A DNA stretch of 58,956 bases from a virus, in the IMG/VR virus record IMGVR_UViG_3300046683_000093, positions 1 to 58,956 of that record; one strand, 5' to 3'. A program made the position numbers and the translations under genes. The notes under the pieces were generated by a model. That model was not told the origin of the DNA. It saw only the letters and a list, made by a program, of their open reading frames with translations, and did no database searches. The stretch's first letter is position 1. The number at the start of each line of letters is the position of its first letter. This document shows, one piece after another, positions 40,288 to 50,836 of the stretch.

Positions 40288-42921
40288 ATGTCTGATCCCC
40301 GAAACGATCCCGAATATTTCACGCCGTTACCGCCACCGCCGTCTGCGCCCGCACCTGCGCCCGCACAGGAGCAACAGGCGATACCGGCTGCGCCTGCTCC
40401 CGCTGCTGCTCCCGCTGCTGCTCCCGCTCCCGCTCCCGCTGGGCCTGCACCTGTTCAGCGCCCCGGTTCGTATTATTCATACACGCCCGAAGATCAGGAC
40501 ATTACGCCGCCTACACCGGACCAGCAGGCCATACCAGCCCCACTAGCTAGTGGGCCTACGGGACAGCCGGCGACGCCGTCTGGGGTCGCCCCTGGTGCAG
40601 CCACTGCTGGGGCACGGGCACTGCCTGACGTGGGTACGCCCGCCCCTTCTGCGGGGTCTGCGCCGTCTACTGGGGTTGGCGACGGGTCGTTGCCGTTTGA
40701 TCCGAGTAAGGTTCTAGCTGTTGGCGACAGCCTGACGGCACACCTGTCGCAGTACAGCGGTGTGCCCGGCGGCTGGTCGGGCAAGGTCAAGAACTATCAG
40801 CCCGGCAATACCTCGATAGCCGGTGCGGACCCGAGCGGTATTTTTGATCTGATAAACGACATACCCGAGTCGCGGATCAAAGGTCAGAACGTTGTTCTCT
40901 CTACCGGCGCGTCGAATATCGGCGGGCCGATGACGCCAAAAGACGTCGCGGCAATCGTTCATCAGATTGATCTGCTTCGTACCAAGGGTGCGAATAGCAT
41001 TACCGTGATGGGCGTCGGCACGGCTGTCGACCCTCGTACCAATGGTGCGCTTGGTAGGATTGCACGCGACAACGGTGCTATTTTTAGCGGACCGTTGGAC
41101 CCTAAGAATTTATCCGACGGCATTCATGCTAAGAACTACAACCAAGTTCGTGATCAAATTTACGGGGTTGCTAGCTCGGCATTGAGTGGGGGTGGCGGTC
41201 AAGGTGGTGGCGGTAGTGGACCAGTAACACTTCCATTAACGCCCGCGCCTTTGCCGGTTGGTCCTGACGGTCAACCAGTCCAACGTTTACCGTCGATACA
41301 GACGACGGCGTTACCAACTGGTACTACGGTCCAAGGGCAAGGTGGGCAACCACAAGGACAGGGACAGCAACAAGCGCCGATATACAACCCTGGCTCGGAC
41401 CCGCGCGGTAAGGTGCCGGTACTTCGTGCTGCCGCACAAAAATATGGAATTAATCCTGACCTGATGGTGCTGGCTGCGGCAACAGAAGGGTTGTTTACAT
41501 TTAAGGGCGACGCTAACCAGGGTGGTTCGTACGGCGCTATGCAGCTTAACATGCTGCCCGGCAGTGTCGGCGATCAGATGCTGAAACAAACCGGCATCGA
41601 CCCACGGCTTCCGCAAAACGAAGATGCGACTATCGATTTTGCGGCACGGTATATCGCCCAGCATGGCTGGGGCGCATGGCACGGTCCGAGAAATATTGGT
41701 ATCACTGGGTTTATGGGTGTCGGCGGTAATCCAGTACCGGGGGATGTCTTTACCCGAGGTTACCGAAGTGGCGGTCGTGGCGGTGCACCGGCTTATGGTG
41801 CTGGTAGCCAAGCTGGTTATGACAGTGACGGTAGTGGTGCCAGCCTCGCGCGGTTTCAGCAGCGCGTCCAGGGTAAGGACTCACAAGGTTTCCTGACCGA
41901 CGTTGCCGCGACACAGACCGCCCCCGGTTTCGACGGGTGGATGGCGAAGTGGATGACGTTGCAAAATCGCGTTGTCTTAGACGCTATCGTTAACGGGCAT
42001 GCCGATCAGGTGCAGCACATCGAGGACGCGTTCACCCGCATGGGCTATCAGGAGATGAACCGTAACCTGATGAATATGGATATGGCTTTAGGTAGAGGTG
42101 ACATTAAAGGTGCTGCTGCCTATGGTACGTTGGCTTATGCAAACTTCCCTGACGGCGCTCACGTTAAGTTTCAGACTGACGGTAAGGGTAACCTCTTCGC
42201 GCAGCGCATAGGTGAAGCTAATGGTCAGCCGTTAGGTGACCCCATTCCGGTGACACAAGACGCTATCCGAAGGCAGATGCGGTTTACTTCTAATCCACAA
42301 ACTTATCAGAAATTCCTGGCGGAACAGCAGGCGTCGTCGATGAAGGCGCAGCTTGACGGAGCGCACGCGGATTATTTCAGGAACCTCAACGCCACTCGTG
42401 AGCGGATGAACCAACTGACACGGCAGTCGGAAGAACGGCGTAGCATTATCACGGGTGAATATGGTCTGGCACGGGCACGGGAATCCGGTGCAAACAAAGC
42501 CGAGACTGGGCTTATGACCGAACCCCAGAAGAATACGCTGTTGGAAAAAACCGACGAAGCGATTGTCGGCGGGGGGCAGATTGGCGACATGAAGCTGGAT
42601 ACACCGGAAGGGCAAAAGGCGTATCGCTCGTCGGCTAACATACTGTCGAGTGTTCTTAACCGTAGTAACCGTCAGTTCTCCCAGCCGCAACTGATGGCTT
42701 TGATCCACTCGATAGCCAAGAAAGAGGTAGAACCGGCACCGACGACGACGCCGGGGGTTGTTGCATTGGTCGACAAGAAGAGTGGGCAGATCGTCGCCGC
42801 TCTCGACGAAGCGATAGCTGTACGTTCGTTGGGTTACGATCCCAGCAAATATCAGCAACCGGCTGCTGCCACTGCTCCACCAACAGTTCAGCAACCGCAA
42901 GCCGTACCGGCGGGGCCATAA
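40288..42921 (+). CDS. SGNH-hydrolase plus transglycosylase-like virion protein (877 aa)
   Basis: A Pro/Ala-rich linker (1-140) is followed by an SGNH hydrolase: VLAVGDSLTAHL (GDS near 146), STGASNIGG near 210. After a second Gln/Pro linker comes a lysozyme-like domain (about 380-470): KYGINPDLMVLAAATEG, then GSYGAMQLNM. A helical C-terminus follows. Combining a lipase/esterase-type and a peptidoglycan-lytic domain fits envelope penetration during DNA entry. Family assignments are by motif only. Confidence 0.82.
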   Translation: MSDPRNDPEYFTPLPPPPSAPAPAPAQEQQAIPAAPAPAAAPAAAPAPAPAGPAPVQRPGSYYSYTPEDQDITPPTPDQQAIPAPLASGPTGQPATPSGVAPGAATAGARALPDVGTPAPSAGSAPSTGVGDGSLPFDPSKVLAVGDSLTAHLSQYSGVPGGWSGKVKNYQPGNTSIAGADPSGIFDLINDIPESRIKGQNVVLSTGASNIGGPMTPKDVAAIVHQIDLLRTKGANSITVMGVGTAVDPRTNGALGRIARDNGAIFSGPLDPKNLSDGIHAKNYNQVRDQIYGVASSALSGGGGQGGGGSGPVTLPLTPAPLPVGPDGQPVQRLPSIQTTALPTGTTVQGQGGQPQGQGQQQAPIYNPGSDPRGKVPVLRAAAQKYGINPDLMVLAAATEGLFTFKGDANQGGSYGAMQLNMLPGSVGDQMLKQTGIDPRLPQNEDATIDFAARYIAQHGWGAWHGPRNIGITGFMGVGGNPVPGDVFTRGYRSGGRGGAPAYGAGSQAGYDSDGSGASLARFQQRVQGKDSQGFLTDVAATQTAPGFDGWMAKWMTLQNRVVLDAIVNGHADQVQHIEDAFTRMGYQEMNRNLMNMDMALGRGDIKGAAAYGTLAYANFPDGAHVKFQTDGKGNLFAQRIGEANGQPLGDPIPVTQDAIRRQMRFTSNPQTYQKFLAEQQASSMKAQLDGAHADYFRNLNATRERMNQLTRQSEERRSIITGEYGLARARESGANKAETGLMTEPQKNTLLEKTDEAIVGGGQIGDMKLDTPEGQKAYRSSANILSSVLNRSNRQFSQPQLMALIHSIAKKEVEPAPTTTPGVVALVDKKSGQIVAALDEAIAVRSLGYDPSKYQQPAAATAPPTVQQPQAVPAGP
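40541..40552. repeat. Palindrome CACTAGCTAGTG
   Basis: Exact copy in the Pro-rich linker, Leu-Ala-Ser frame. Confidence 0.95.
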
Positions 42922-45900
42922 TGTCCGACGAGAGGATCGATCCGCTACTTAACGACCCCGGCAATGAGCCGATGCCAGGGGCGGGGGTTAGTGACGAGCA
43001 GCTTCAGCGTGAGTTCGACGCTGCCTCTGCTGTCCCTCAACGTGCCCAACAGCAAACAGAACAGGCGCTGCCGACGGAGCAGCAGCCAGCACCCCAACAA
43101 GCACCACAACAACAGGCGCTACCATTAACTCCGCAAGCGCCACCACCAGCATATCAGTTAGCTGGCCCGACGCAGTCGATAACCTTCACGGGTGTGGGTG
43201 GAGGACAACAGGCACAACGCCCATCGATATCCCAGAAGGTCGACGCGCGTACGCCGCACTATCAGTTAGCCGGTGCGCCACAGCCGATAGGCGGTGACTT
43301 TGCCGGGCCGTCGCCAAGCTGGACTTCCGACTTTGGTAACGAACTGAAGATAGGCGGCGTCGGGTTAGCTCACGACGTTGTCAACTTCGCGCAGTGGGGG
43401 TTGGGTCAGTTAGGTGCACAGGGTGCGTCGGATTACCTCAAGACCCAGCGTGATCAGTTAGGTCAGACGCTTGAGCGCGCCGTCAACGAACTCAGCCCAG
43501 AAGACCGCAAGGCGATGGGGTCGTCGGCGTTTGGAATCACCGCGTTGGGTGGTCAGGTCGACCCGGCTACGGGCCGGGTGCCGTCGCCTTCTGATGTCGG
43601 CTGGGGCAGTTATCTTAGAACCACTATAACTCCGCAGATACCAGCGGCACTGTTGTTCTTTGTCCCTGGCGGCATCATGGGCAAGGTCGCCACGATGGCG
43701 GCCAAGGGTATCGGCGTCGGCGAGAAGGCGGCGGCGGTAGCAACTCGACTGCCTATGGTAGCAACGCCGGGGGAGATAGGCGCTGCCGGTGCGGCCGCGC
43801 AGGCTGGTGTGGTTGCACCCATAGGCACCGCCGCCCGCGTCGGCACGACAGTTGGTTTAGGTGGCGCAGTCCAGGCTGGCAGCGCCCTTGAGCTATTAGA
43901 ACAAGAACTCAAGAACATGCCGCAGGCGCAGGCGGATGCTAACCCTGCGTACAAGGCGTTCCGCGCACAGGGTATGAATGACAGCCAAGCCCGCGAAGCC
44001 ATGTTCAAGGGTGCTTCCGGCGCGTTGGCAGCGGCACAGTTTGGCATCGGCGGGGCGACGGCCGGCATCCTCGGCGAGATCTTCAGGATGCCCTTTGGCC
44101 GTGGCCGTGAGACAGTCGGTGGCAGGCTCGGCCTTGAGCCGACGACGCGAACAGGCCAAGCGGCCCTTGGTGCGGCCGAGGGCGGCTTGGCGATGGGAGG
44201 GCAAGTCGGTGGCGGCCTTGCAACCCAGCAGGCTCTCGACCCCACCCGTACCCAAGGCGTCGACTGGGGTCAAGTGGCCCAGGCTACGGGTGCTGGTGCC
44301 CTTGGCGGCGCTCTTATGGGGGGTGCTGTTGGCGGTGTTGTGGGTGGTCGCGCTCGCCCTGCCGAGATAGCAAAGCCGTCGCCTACGACTGGTTTAGATC
44401 CCGCCACGGAGTTGGCAGCGCGGATACAACAAGGTCAAACTCAAGCTTTACCTACAGGACGCCGCATCGGCGACACGCCACCGTGGGAGCCACCACGTCA
44501 ACCATTGCCGCCGGGGCCAGAGACACCGGGGTTCTCACCAGCACCTAATCCGCCGCGTACGCCTTTCCAGACGCCGCCTGCTGTACGTCCACCAGAGGGA
44601 CCGCAGCCACCGCCGTCGCCGGTACCGTGGGGTAGGCCGCCGTGGGGTGGGCCAGTACCGGAGCGCACTCTTGGAGGTGAGTTCCCGACGGGAGATCCTC
44701 GTTCTGCATTCACGACACCGCCAACCCAGCGAACGGGAGAAGCACAACCGTTTCCTGCGGCTCGTATGCAGCCAGCGGCACCGACTGAGCAAGCTATCCC
44801 GACAGCGCGTGGCGCAGGCTTTACGATGGCTCCGGGGTCGGAACCGGGTCAGGCTCTTAATCTTGGCGTAACTCGACAGGAGTTTCGGCCGACGGGGCGT
44901 ACGCTTGGGGATGCCGCGCCATGGGATAGACCCGCGCCGCCGGCACCAGAGCCGACGCGTGCACCATTACAAACACCACCAACCCAGCGGGCGGGAGAAC
45001 CGCAACCATTCCCAGCCCAACGCTTACAACCAGTACCGGCGACTGCACCGGCAGCACCAGTTAATCCTCTACGAAGGGCAACGCCGTGGGATACACGGAC
45101 GGCACCGGGTGACTTTGGTCGACTGGAAGTACCGCCCGTCACGTCGGGCGAGGCACCAACACCGAGGTTTCCTGCGCCGGTAAAACCAACAATAGCAACG
45201 CTGCCGGATGGGCGGATTGATCTAACGCAGCTACCTGAACCTACACTACGTGCGTTTGCCAAGGCACAGAAAATAAGTGGCGTCGACGGTGCGACGGTCG
45301 AGGAGGTACGTGAGGCGCTGGATCGAAAACTATACCCAGAGACAGGGCCGGATCGGCAGGACTTACTTGATCGGTTGTCTGAACTCACAGGTAAACCACC
45401 TAGTGATTTCGCCGAGTACAGCCGCCCGACACTGGAGAAGATGGTCCGTGACGAAGAGGCCAAGCCGTCACTAGCTAGTGAGGAGAAAGCTGCCGCACCT
45501 AAAGCCGCCGAGGTGAAGGCGAAGGTTGAGAAGGCTAAGGCGGAACCCGAAGAAGAAAAACGCCCGAGTGAGGGTAAGAGTGCAGTACAGCTTAGGGAAG
45601 CTCTGTTCACCGAGTTTGGTGAAAGCCGAGGCAGTAACATCGGTAAAGGTAAAACCAAGGAATACCTAGCTCGACACTACGACGAGCTTGTCGCCGAACG
45701 AGAAGCCAAAGCCAGCGAGGAGCCGGTTAAACCGACTCCTGCAACGGTACCTACAGGGGAGGGAACGCAGGGTGTCGCGCCTGAGTCACAGGCGTCGCTC
45801 CCCGCTGGCGAAACTGCCACTCGACCAAGCCATGGCATGACGATGGCGGCTCTTAAGGAGTCGCTGATTAAGGATTTCGGTGAGAACAAAGGCTGGGTTC

Positions 45901-48900
45901 GCACCCGTGTAGGTGCGAAGGGACGCATAGAATTAGAAGAGCGTTACGACGAGCTTATGGTGGCGGCTAACAAGGAAGAAGCAGATCAGCAGGCTTTCCT
46001 CAAGGAAAAGAATATTACGTTACCGACACCAAAAGTTCAGCCACTTGTCGCGTTGAAGACTACTACACCCACGCATACAGCCGAAGAGGTAGCTGCGTCG
46101 GTTTCTAAATTACGTAAGCGGGGCACCCCCGAGGCTGAGAGGAAAGCCGAGACTGTCGTCGACGAGGACAAATATAAAACCACTGACGAAATACTTAGCG
46201 AGGAGGTACCGACCGAGGGACCGGCAGAGCCGAGTCTGCAAGTCGAGGAGGAAGGTGCCAGGGGAGGTGTGCGTCGACAGGATCTTACTTCGTGGCAAGA
46301 TCTGGGCGAAGCATCGTTCAAAGAAAAACTTACACCTAATATGGACAACGTCACCAACCGCAAGAAGGCTGGGCGTACCCTCGAAAACTTTGTTCGCTAT
46401 AATAATATGTCGCCCGAAGCCGCCGACTTTATGTGGCGGAACCGGTTTGGTGAGTCACCCAAGGCTGCGATAAAAAGTTTTGGTCAGTACCTCGACGAGC
46501 GTATTGCCTACCTGGGTGACGCTCAGAACTATATAGACCACGCCGGTCGTAGGGACCAAGCCACTGACCCGGCTAAGGTGAAAGCGTTCAATCTGGAGTC
46601 GGCGGCGTTCGACCCGGAGCATGTCGAGTATCTGCGTAAGATGCGCGAGGCGCTGGGTGGTGACGAAGCGGCAGTCAGGGAGTTTGAGGATCTTCAGGCA
46701 AACAGATCTAGGACCGGCAGTGCCGTACTTAATAAGGATGTTAATGTAACCCTCGACCTCGTCGACGAGATGCGGAAGCGCGGGCTTAGCGCGCCACCTT
46801 CGATGCGGGTGATGGACCCGAGAGCCAACGCCCCGGTGACAGGTCTGAACGCCTCGACTAACGGCGTGAACCCACGCCGCCCGCCGAGGGCGCAGGCGTT
46901 CATGGCGCGCATTGCCAACGATCCGTGGATCAGGCAGAACCTGCCCGAAGTCGCACGGCTAGCTGACAGGTATCGTAAGCTGGTGCCCGATCATGTGTTA
47001 GTAATGACACCGGGCGAGTTTCGTTCGCGGTTCCCCGACCGGCCCCAGATACCTCCTGATACACCGGGCCGGTTCGACCCGGTGCACGATGTGATCGTGC
47101 TGAACGACGCTGCCAATTGGGGGCACGAGGGGCGTGCATTAGAGGTGATGATGCATGAGACTAATCATGCAATCACGTCACCTTATTTTGAGCGCCCCAG
47201 GTTATCCCAGCGTGCTATCGATGTCCTTAATGTTATTCGTGACGAGTTTCGTGTCGCGCGTGACGGCCTGTCGGGTGACGATCTGCGTACGTTCGACTAT
47301 GCGCTGAGCGACATCGAAGAGTTCCACACTCACTTGATGACCAGCCCAGTGTTAGAGCGGGTAGCTCGTGCCTTGCCGCCGTCCGATAGGTTTAAGACAC
47401 GGATGGCCGAGTACGGCTATCGGCCCTCAGAGCTTCGTAATATGTGGAACGCCTTTGTCGGCTGGGTTAGGCGCGTCGTCGGGCTTTCACCGCGTGAGGT
47501 AAGCGACACACTGTTCGACCGCATTACCAAACCAGTAAGCGATATCCTCGAATACGCCGGGCAGTCGGAAGTCGGCGCTCGCCGGGCTGGCCCGACGCCG
47601 CACCCGTTCCTCGATAAGTTATACCGAGGCGGCAAGATCCCGACGCAGTTTGAGCAGGCTTACCGTGACGCGGTGCGTCCGCAGTTGGGCTTTCTTAATT
47701 CTGCTGGGCGTACCTTGAGAGAGCAAGCCGAGCGCACTCGCTTTACCGACGAGACGGCGCGGGCTGAAGCGGGGATTAAGATCCGCCCGATTATGTTACA
47801 AGCGATGACGCCCGACGCGATGATCGATAGGTATGGGCCGTCGCATTTCACCACGGGTAGCGGTGAAAATCTTCTCGCCATCGAGCGCGCCGCCGAAAAC
47901 AAGATCAACTCGTTCGGCGACGGGTTTAAGGACACCTACATCTCCAAGGCCCGCGCCTTGATCGACAAGATGTGGGGTAGGCAGGAGGTTCAGAACCTGC
48001 TGGTTGAAGGGACGATGGCTAAGGCCCGTCTCGGTACCAATGATCCCGCCGCCAACGAGCACCTGACGACTGAAGCCGAGATTGGGCAACTTCAGCATCT
48101 TCAACGCAGATATGCCGCCATGCCTGCCGACGAGCAGGCGATCTACCGTGAAGCACGGGATATGTTCAAGGAGATCCACGCCAAGGAACGTCAGGTCCAG
48201 CTAGAAGGTTTAGTCAACGGCGTTTTTGGTGACAACGAAATCACCCACGCTCAACGTGAGGCGTTGATCGAGGCGCTCAAAACCAAGCGCGGTATCGATA
48301 GCGTGATCCAAGACCGGTCCAACGTCGGTCAGATCTTTGGTGAGGCGTGGACCCGCTGGCGGCCCCTCGCGCGGGCAGTGGCTAACTTCCACAACCAGGG
48401 CTTTGTCGAGGGAGACTACTTCCCACTGCGCCGGCATGGTGACTACGTAGTAACTTACGGTGACCGGTCACCGGAGAGTACCGTCCCTTACGGCGTCGAG
48501 ATGTTCGACACGCTGCGTGAGGCACAGCGCCGACAGACCGAGTTGATGGGCGATAACCTCAACCCGAGCGACATCGAGATCAAGTCCCAGAAGCACGCGC
48601 GGGACATGGTGGATTTCTCGTCGGGTTTCCTGCGCGAGATCAACGATAAAATTCGAGACAAGTTTGTCGGCGAGTATCGTAACACGATGCTGGATCTGGT
48701 GGCTAACCAAGCCCTCCAGCACATGTCGAACAGCGAGCGCACCCGCCTCGCCGTGGCGCAGCGGCGCGAGTACATCCAGGGTGCGTCGAAGGATGCGATC
48801 CGCACCATCGCGGGCGACGTCAACGCTGCCGCCTACCGCATGGGCTACGCCGCCCACGCGCCGGAACTGGCGGCGGTGCGGCAGCGCATTACCAACCACA

Positions 48901-50684
48901 TCGCCGAGATGCGGGGCCGCACCGACCCGGTTACGGGGGCCGAAGTAGCGCCGTCCCTACGCTCGCTGGAAGCCAAGCAGATCCGCCGCGAGCATGAGCT
49001 ACGCCGGCCCAACAGCGACGAGCCGAGCAACACCGGGGCAGCTCTATTGGCGGGACGGATCACTCACGCAACCTTTGCCCATAGCCTGCTGAGCTTTTCG
49101 CAGTCGGTGGTCAACAGCCTCGAAGCGCACATCATGGGCGCGTCCCTGATCGGCGGTCGTCACGGCTTCGCTAGGTCCGCTCTGGGCCTCGCCAAGGCCA
49201 TGAACGAGATGCTGCCTACCGCGATGAGCAAAATCGGAGGGGGCACCAAGCAGGCGTTCCAGGCGCTGATAGGGGATGGCGCGAAGGAGCTTCAGCGCGC
49301 CGACTGGCAGATGGCAAATGTGTTCCGCGATAGGCTCGTGAGTAAGGGTGCTAACGGCGATCAGATGGGTAAGCTGTTCAGCGCCCTGACCGAAGCGGGG
49401 GTGATGAACCACTCACTAGCTAGTGATCTAAGGGAGATCTCTCATCCGTCGATCTTCAACCAGGGTAAGGGTCGAGTTCTCCAGCGATTCCTCGACATGA
49501 CGTCGGTCATGGGCCACGTCAGTGAGGAGGTCAACAAGGCCGCCATCGCCAAGACCGCGTTTGATTTGGAGCTACACCGGACTCAGAACGTCGACGCGGC
49601 GGTTAATTACGCCGTCCAACAAGTACGACGAGCAGTTCCAAATTGGAGCAACAAGGCTAGGATAGCGACCGCGCAGGGGGCGCTGGGCAGGCTAGGCCCG
49701 GCGATCATGCAGTTCAGAAACTACGGACTGCATATGTATTCCCTCCTCCCCCTCCTAGTGCACGAGGCACGCAACCAGATGCGTGCCGAGGGTAAGAGTT
49801 TCCTCGGCACCGAGAGCGGCAAGACGTTGGGGTTACTCCTGGGTTCGTGGGGTGTCGCGGCGGGTGCCTTCGGCTTCCTGTCCGACGCTACTCGGCTGGC
49901 CGGTGGACTGTACGACTACGCCACGGGGGCGGCGCACCCGCACGATTACCACAAGGACATCGACCGGCTGGTGTCCGACATCTTTGGCCCGCAGCTTGGC
50001 GAGGTGATCAGTAAGGGCGCGCTTTATAGTCTGGCTGGCATCGACGTCACGCACCGGGTGGGTATCGTTAACCCGTTGAATGCGCCCGACTTGGGATCGT
50101 TCAAGCAGGACGATATGTTCACGGTCGCTGGTAAGCTGGCGGGCGGTGCCAGCCTGAGTTCGTTCAACGATATGTACCAAGCCGTGCGTAAGTTTGTTAA
50201 CGGCGACATAACCGGCGCGATGGCGGGGATGGCACCCCGCATCATTCGCGACCCGATCCTCGCCTACCAGTTAGGAACCCGAGGTGCAGTCGACAGCAAG
50301 GGCAAGATTATTATCCCGGCCGACAAGCTCAGCCCCTACGATATCGGTCTTAAGGGCTTTGGCATTCAGCCATCGGCACTCTCGCGTGAGCGCGAGAGGC
50401 GCGCGGTGGGTGTGGAGCTTCGGCTTGAAACCAGTGACGAACGCAGCGAGGCGCTCAATGCTTATGTCGAGTCGCGCCAAGGCGGCGGTGGCGCTTGGGG
50501 CGACGAGTACCGCAAGATTCAAGAGTTCAACCGCACACACCCAGGTCAAACTATAAAACCGGAACAACTACAACAAGCAGTTAAAGATGCGCGTACGGCA
50601 GCGCAGCAACCCGGTGGACTTCGTATACCACGTAACCAAGTGGCGGCGTATCGCGAAGCGGCGCGATATATTCCTGGGGGGTGA
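42921..50684 (+). CDS. Giant internal virion protein with HExxH motif (2587 aa)
   Basis: Longest gene in the window. Residues 1-250 are Gln/Pro-rich; 250-450 hydrophobic and Gly-rich; 450-900 Pro linkers; about 870-1040 contains two related units (LREALFTEFGESRGS and LKESLIKDFGENKGW). A zinc-peptidase motif HETNH lies at 1412-1416, with DIEEFH about 55 residues later as possible third ligand. The C-terminal half is helical, with MQFRNYGLHMYSLLP near 2260, as in large polyvalent ejection proteins. Two palindrome copies lie inside. Likely injected with the DNA; activity untested. Start overlaps the previous stop. Confidence 0.8.
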   Translation: MSDERIDPLLNDPGNEPMPGAGVSDEQLQREFDAASAVPQRAQQQTEQALPTEQQPAPQQAPQQQALPLTPQAPPPAYQLAGPTQSITFTGVGGGQQAQRPSISQKVDARTPHYQLAGAPQPIGGDFAGPSPSWTSDFGNELKIGGVGLAHDVVNFAQWGLGQLGAQGASDYLKTQRDQLGQTLERAVNELSPEDRKAMGSSAFGITALGGQVDPATGRVPSPSDVGWGSYLRTTITPQIPAALLFFVPGGIMGKVATMAAKGIGVGEKAAAVATRLPMVATPGEIGAAGAAAQAGVVAPIGTAARVGTTVGLGGAVQAGSALELLEQELKNMPQAQADANPAYKAFRAQGMNDSQAREAMFKGASGALAAAQFGIGGATAGILGEIFRMPFGRGRETVGGRLGLEPTTRTGQAALGAAEGGLAMGGQVGGGLATQQALDPTRTQGVDWGQVAQATGAGALGGALMGGAVGGVVGGRARPAEIAKPSPTTGLDPATELAARIQQGQTQALPTGRRIGDTPPWEPPRQPLPPGPETPGFSPAPNPPRTPFQTPPAVRPPEGPQPPPSPVPWGRPPWGGPVPERTLGGEFPTGDPRSAFTTPPTQRTGEAQPFPAARMQPAAPTEQAIPTARGAGFTMAPGSEPGQALNLGVTRQEFRPTGRTLGDAAPWDRPAPPAPEPTRAPLQTPPTQRAGEPQPFPAQRLQPVPATAPAAPVNPLRRATPWDTRTAPGDFGRLEVPPVTSGEAPTPRFPAPVKPTIATLPDGRIDLTQLPEPTLRAFAKAQKISGVDGATVEEVREALDRKLYPETGPDRQDLLDRLSELTGKPPSDFAEYSRPTLEKMVRDEEAKPSLASEEKAAAPKAAEVKAKVEKAKAEPEEEKRPSEGKSAVQLREALFTEFGESRGSNIGKGKTKEYLARHYDELVAEREAKASEEPVKPTPATVPTGEGTQGVAPESQASLPAGETATRPSHGMTMAALKESLIKDFGENKGWVRTRVGAKGRIELEERYDELMVAANKEEADQQAFLKEKNITLPTPKVQPLVALKTTTPTHTAEEVAASVSKLRKRGTPEAERKAETVVDEDKYKTTDEILSEEVPTEGPAEPSLQVEEEGARGGVRRQDLTSWQDLGEASFKEKLTPNMDNVTNRKKAGRTLENFVRYNNMSPEAADFMWRNRFGESPKAAIKSFGQYLDERIAYLGDAQNYIDHAGRRDQATDPAKVKAFNLESAAFDPEHVEYLRKMREALGGDEAAVREFEDLQANRSRTGSAVLNKDVNVTLDLVDEMRKRGLSAPPSMRVMDPRANAPVTGLNASTNGVNPRRPPRAQAFMARIANDPWIRQNLPEVARLADRYRKLVPDHVLVMTPGEFRSRFPDRPQIPPDTPGRFDPVHDVIVLNDAANWGHEGRALEVMMHETNHAITSPYFERPRLSQRAIDVLNVIRDEFRVARDGLSGDDLRTFDYALSDIEEFHTHLMTSPVLERVARALPPSDRFKTRMAEYGYRPSELRNMWNAFVGWVRRVVGLSPREVSDTLFDRITKPVSDILEYAGQSEVGARRAGPTPHPFLDKLYRGGKIPTQFEQAYRDAVRPQLGFLNSAGRTLREQAERTRFTDETARAEAGIKIRPIMLQAMTPDAMIDRYGPSHFTTGSGENLLAIERAAENKINSFGDGFKDTYISKARALIDKMWGRQEVQNLLVEGTMAKARLGTNDPAANEHLTTEAEIGQLQHLQRRYAAMPADEQAIYREARDMFKEIHAKERQVQLEGLVNGVFGDNEITHAQREALIEALKTKRGIDSVIQDRSNVGQIFGEAWTRWRPLARAVANFHNQGFVEGDYFPLRRHGDYVVTYGDRSPESTVPYGVEMFDTLREAQRRQTELMGDNLNPSDIEIKSQKHARDMVDFSSGFLREINDKIRDKFVGEYRNTMLDLVANQALQHMSNSERTRLAVAQRREYIQGASKDAIRTIAGDVNAAAYRMGYAAHAPELAAVRQRITNHIAEMRGRTDPVTGAEVAPSLRSLEAKQIRREHELRRPNSDEPSNTGAALLAGRITHATFAHSLLSFSQSVVNSLEAHIMGASLIGGRHGFARSALGLAKAMNEMLPTAMSKIGGGTKQAFQALIGDGAKELQRADWQMANVFRDRLVSKGANGDQMGKLFSALTEAGVMNHSLASDLREISHPSIFNQGKGRVLQRFLDMTSVMGHVSEEVNKAAIAKTAFDLELHRTQNVDAAVNYAVQQVRRAVPNWSNKARIATAQGALGRLGPAIMQFRNYGLHMYSLLPLLVHEARNQMRAEGKSFLGTESGKTLGLLLGSWGVAAGAFGFLSDATRLAGGLYDYATGAAHPHDYHKDIDRLVSDIFGPQLGEVISKGALYSLAGIDVTHRVGIVNPLNAPDLGSFKQDDMFTVAGKLAGGASLSSFNDMYQAVRKFVNGDITGAMAGMAPRIIRDPILAYQLGTRGAVDSKGKIIIPADKLSPYDIGLKGFGIQPSALSRERERRAVGVELRLETSDERSEALNAYVESRQGGGGAWGDEYRKIQEFNRTHPGQTIKPEQLQQAVKDARTAAQQPGGLRIPRNQVAAYREAARYIPGG
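45469..45480. repeat. Palindrome CACTAGCTAGTG
   Basis: Exact copy in the giant gene, reads Ser-Leu-Ala-Ser-Glu. Confidence 0.95.
49414..49425. repeat. Palindrome CACTAGCTAGTG
   Basis: Exact copy in the giant gene, reads His-Ser-Leu-Ala-Ser-Asp. Confidence 0.95.
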
Positions 50685-50686
50685 CA

Positions 50687-50836
50687 ATGGGTAACGCAAT
50701 GGTTATAGTAGGTTGGTTCGCGGCTAAGCCGAGCGAAGCGCGACTCGACAGTACTAAACATGACCCAACCAAGCTGGATAAGGCTCGACTAGGCAAGGAG
50801 AGAGGCGGCGCAAGCCGCCTTTCGTTTGAGCAATGA
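50687..50836 (+). CDS. Possible 49-aa protein overlapping a period-5 array
   Basis: ATG at 50687 with GGGGGGTGAC upstream; reads MGNAMVIVGWFAAKPSE and ends overlapping the 50833 start. Most of it is encoded by the array, so translation may be incidental. Confidence 0.3.
   Translation: MGNAMVIVGWFAAKPSEARLDSTKHDPTKLDKARLGKERGGASRLSFEQ
50719..50798 (+). repeat. Period-5 CNNRR array, locus 4
   Basis: Sixteen pentamers in phase, 14 fitting CNNRR exactly by hand count (misses cagta and taagg). Rightward orientation, matching the genes on both sides; ends in CAAGG next to the terminator hairpin. Confidence 0.8.
50803..50828 (+). terminator. Terminator at the end of the structural operon
   Basis: AGGCGGC GCAA GCCGCCT with a GNRA tetraloop, followed by TTCGTTTG. 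Confidence 0.7.

Noticed and set aside
42921-50684. Virion RNA polymerase like that of phage N4
   Set aside because: I found no T7-like polymerase motifs; the size is the only similarity.
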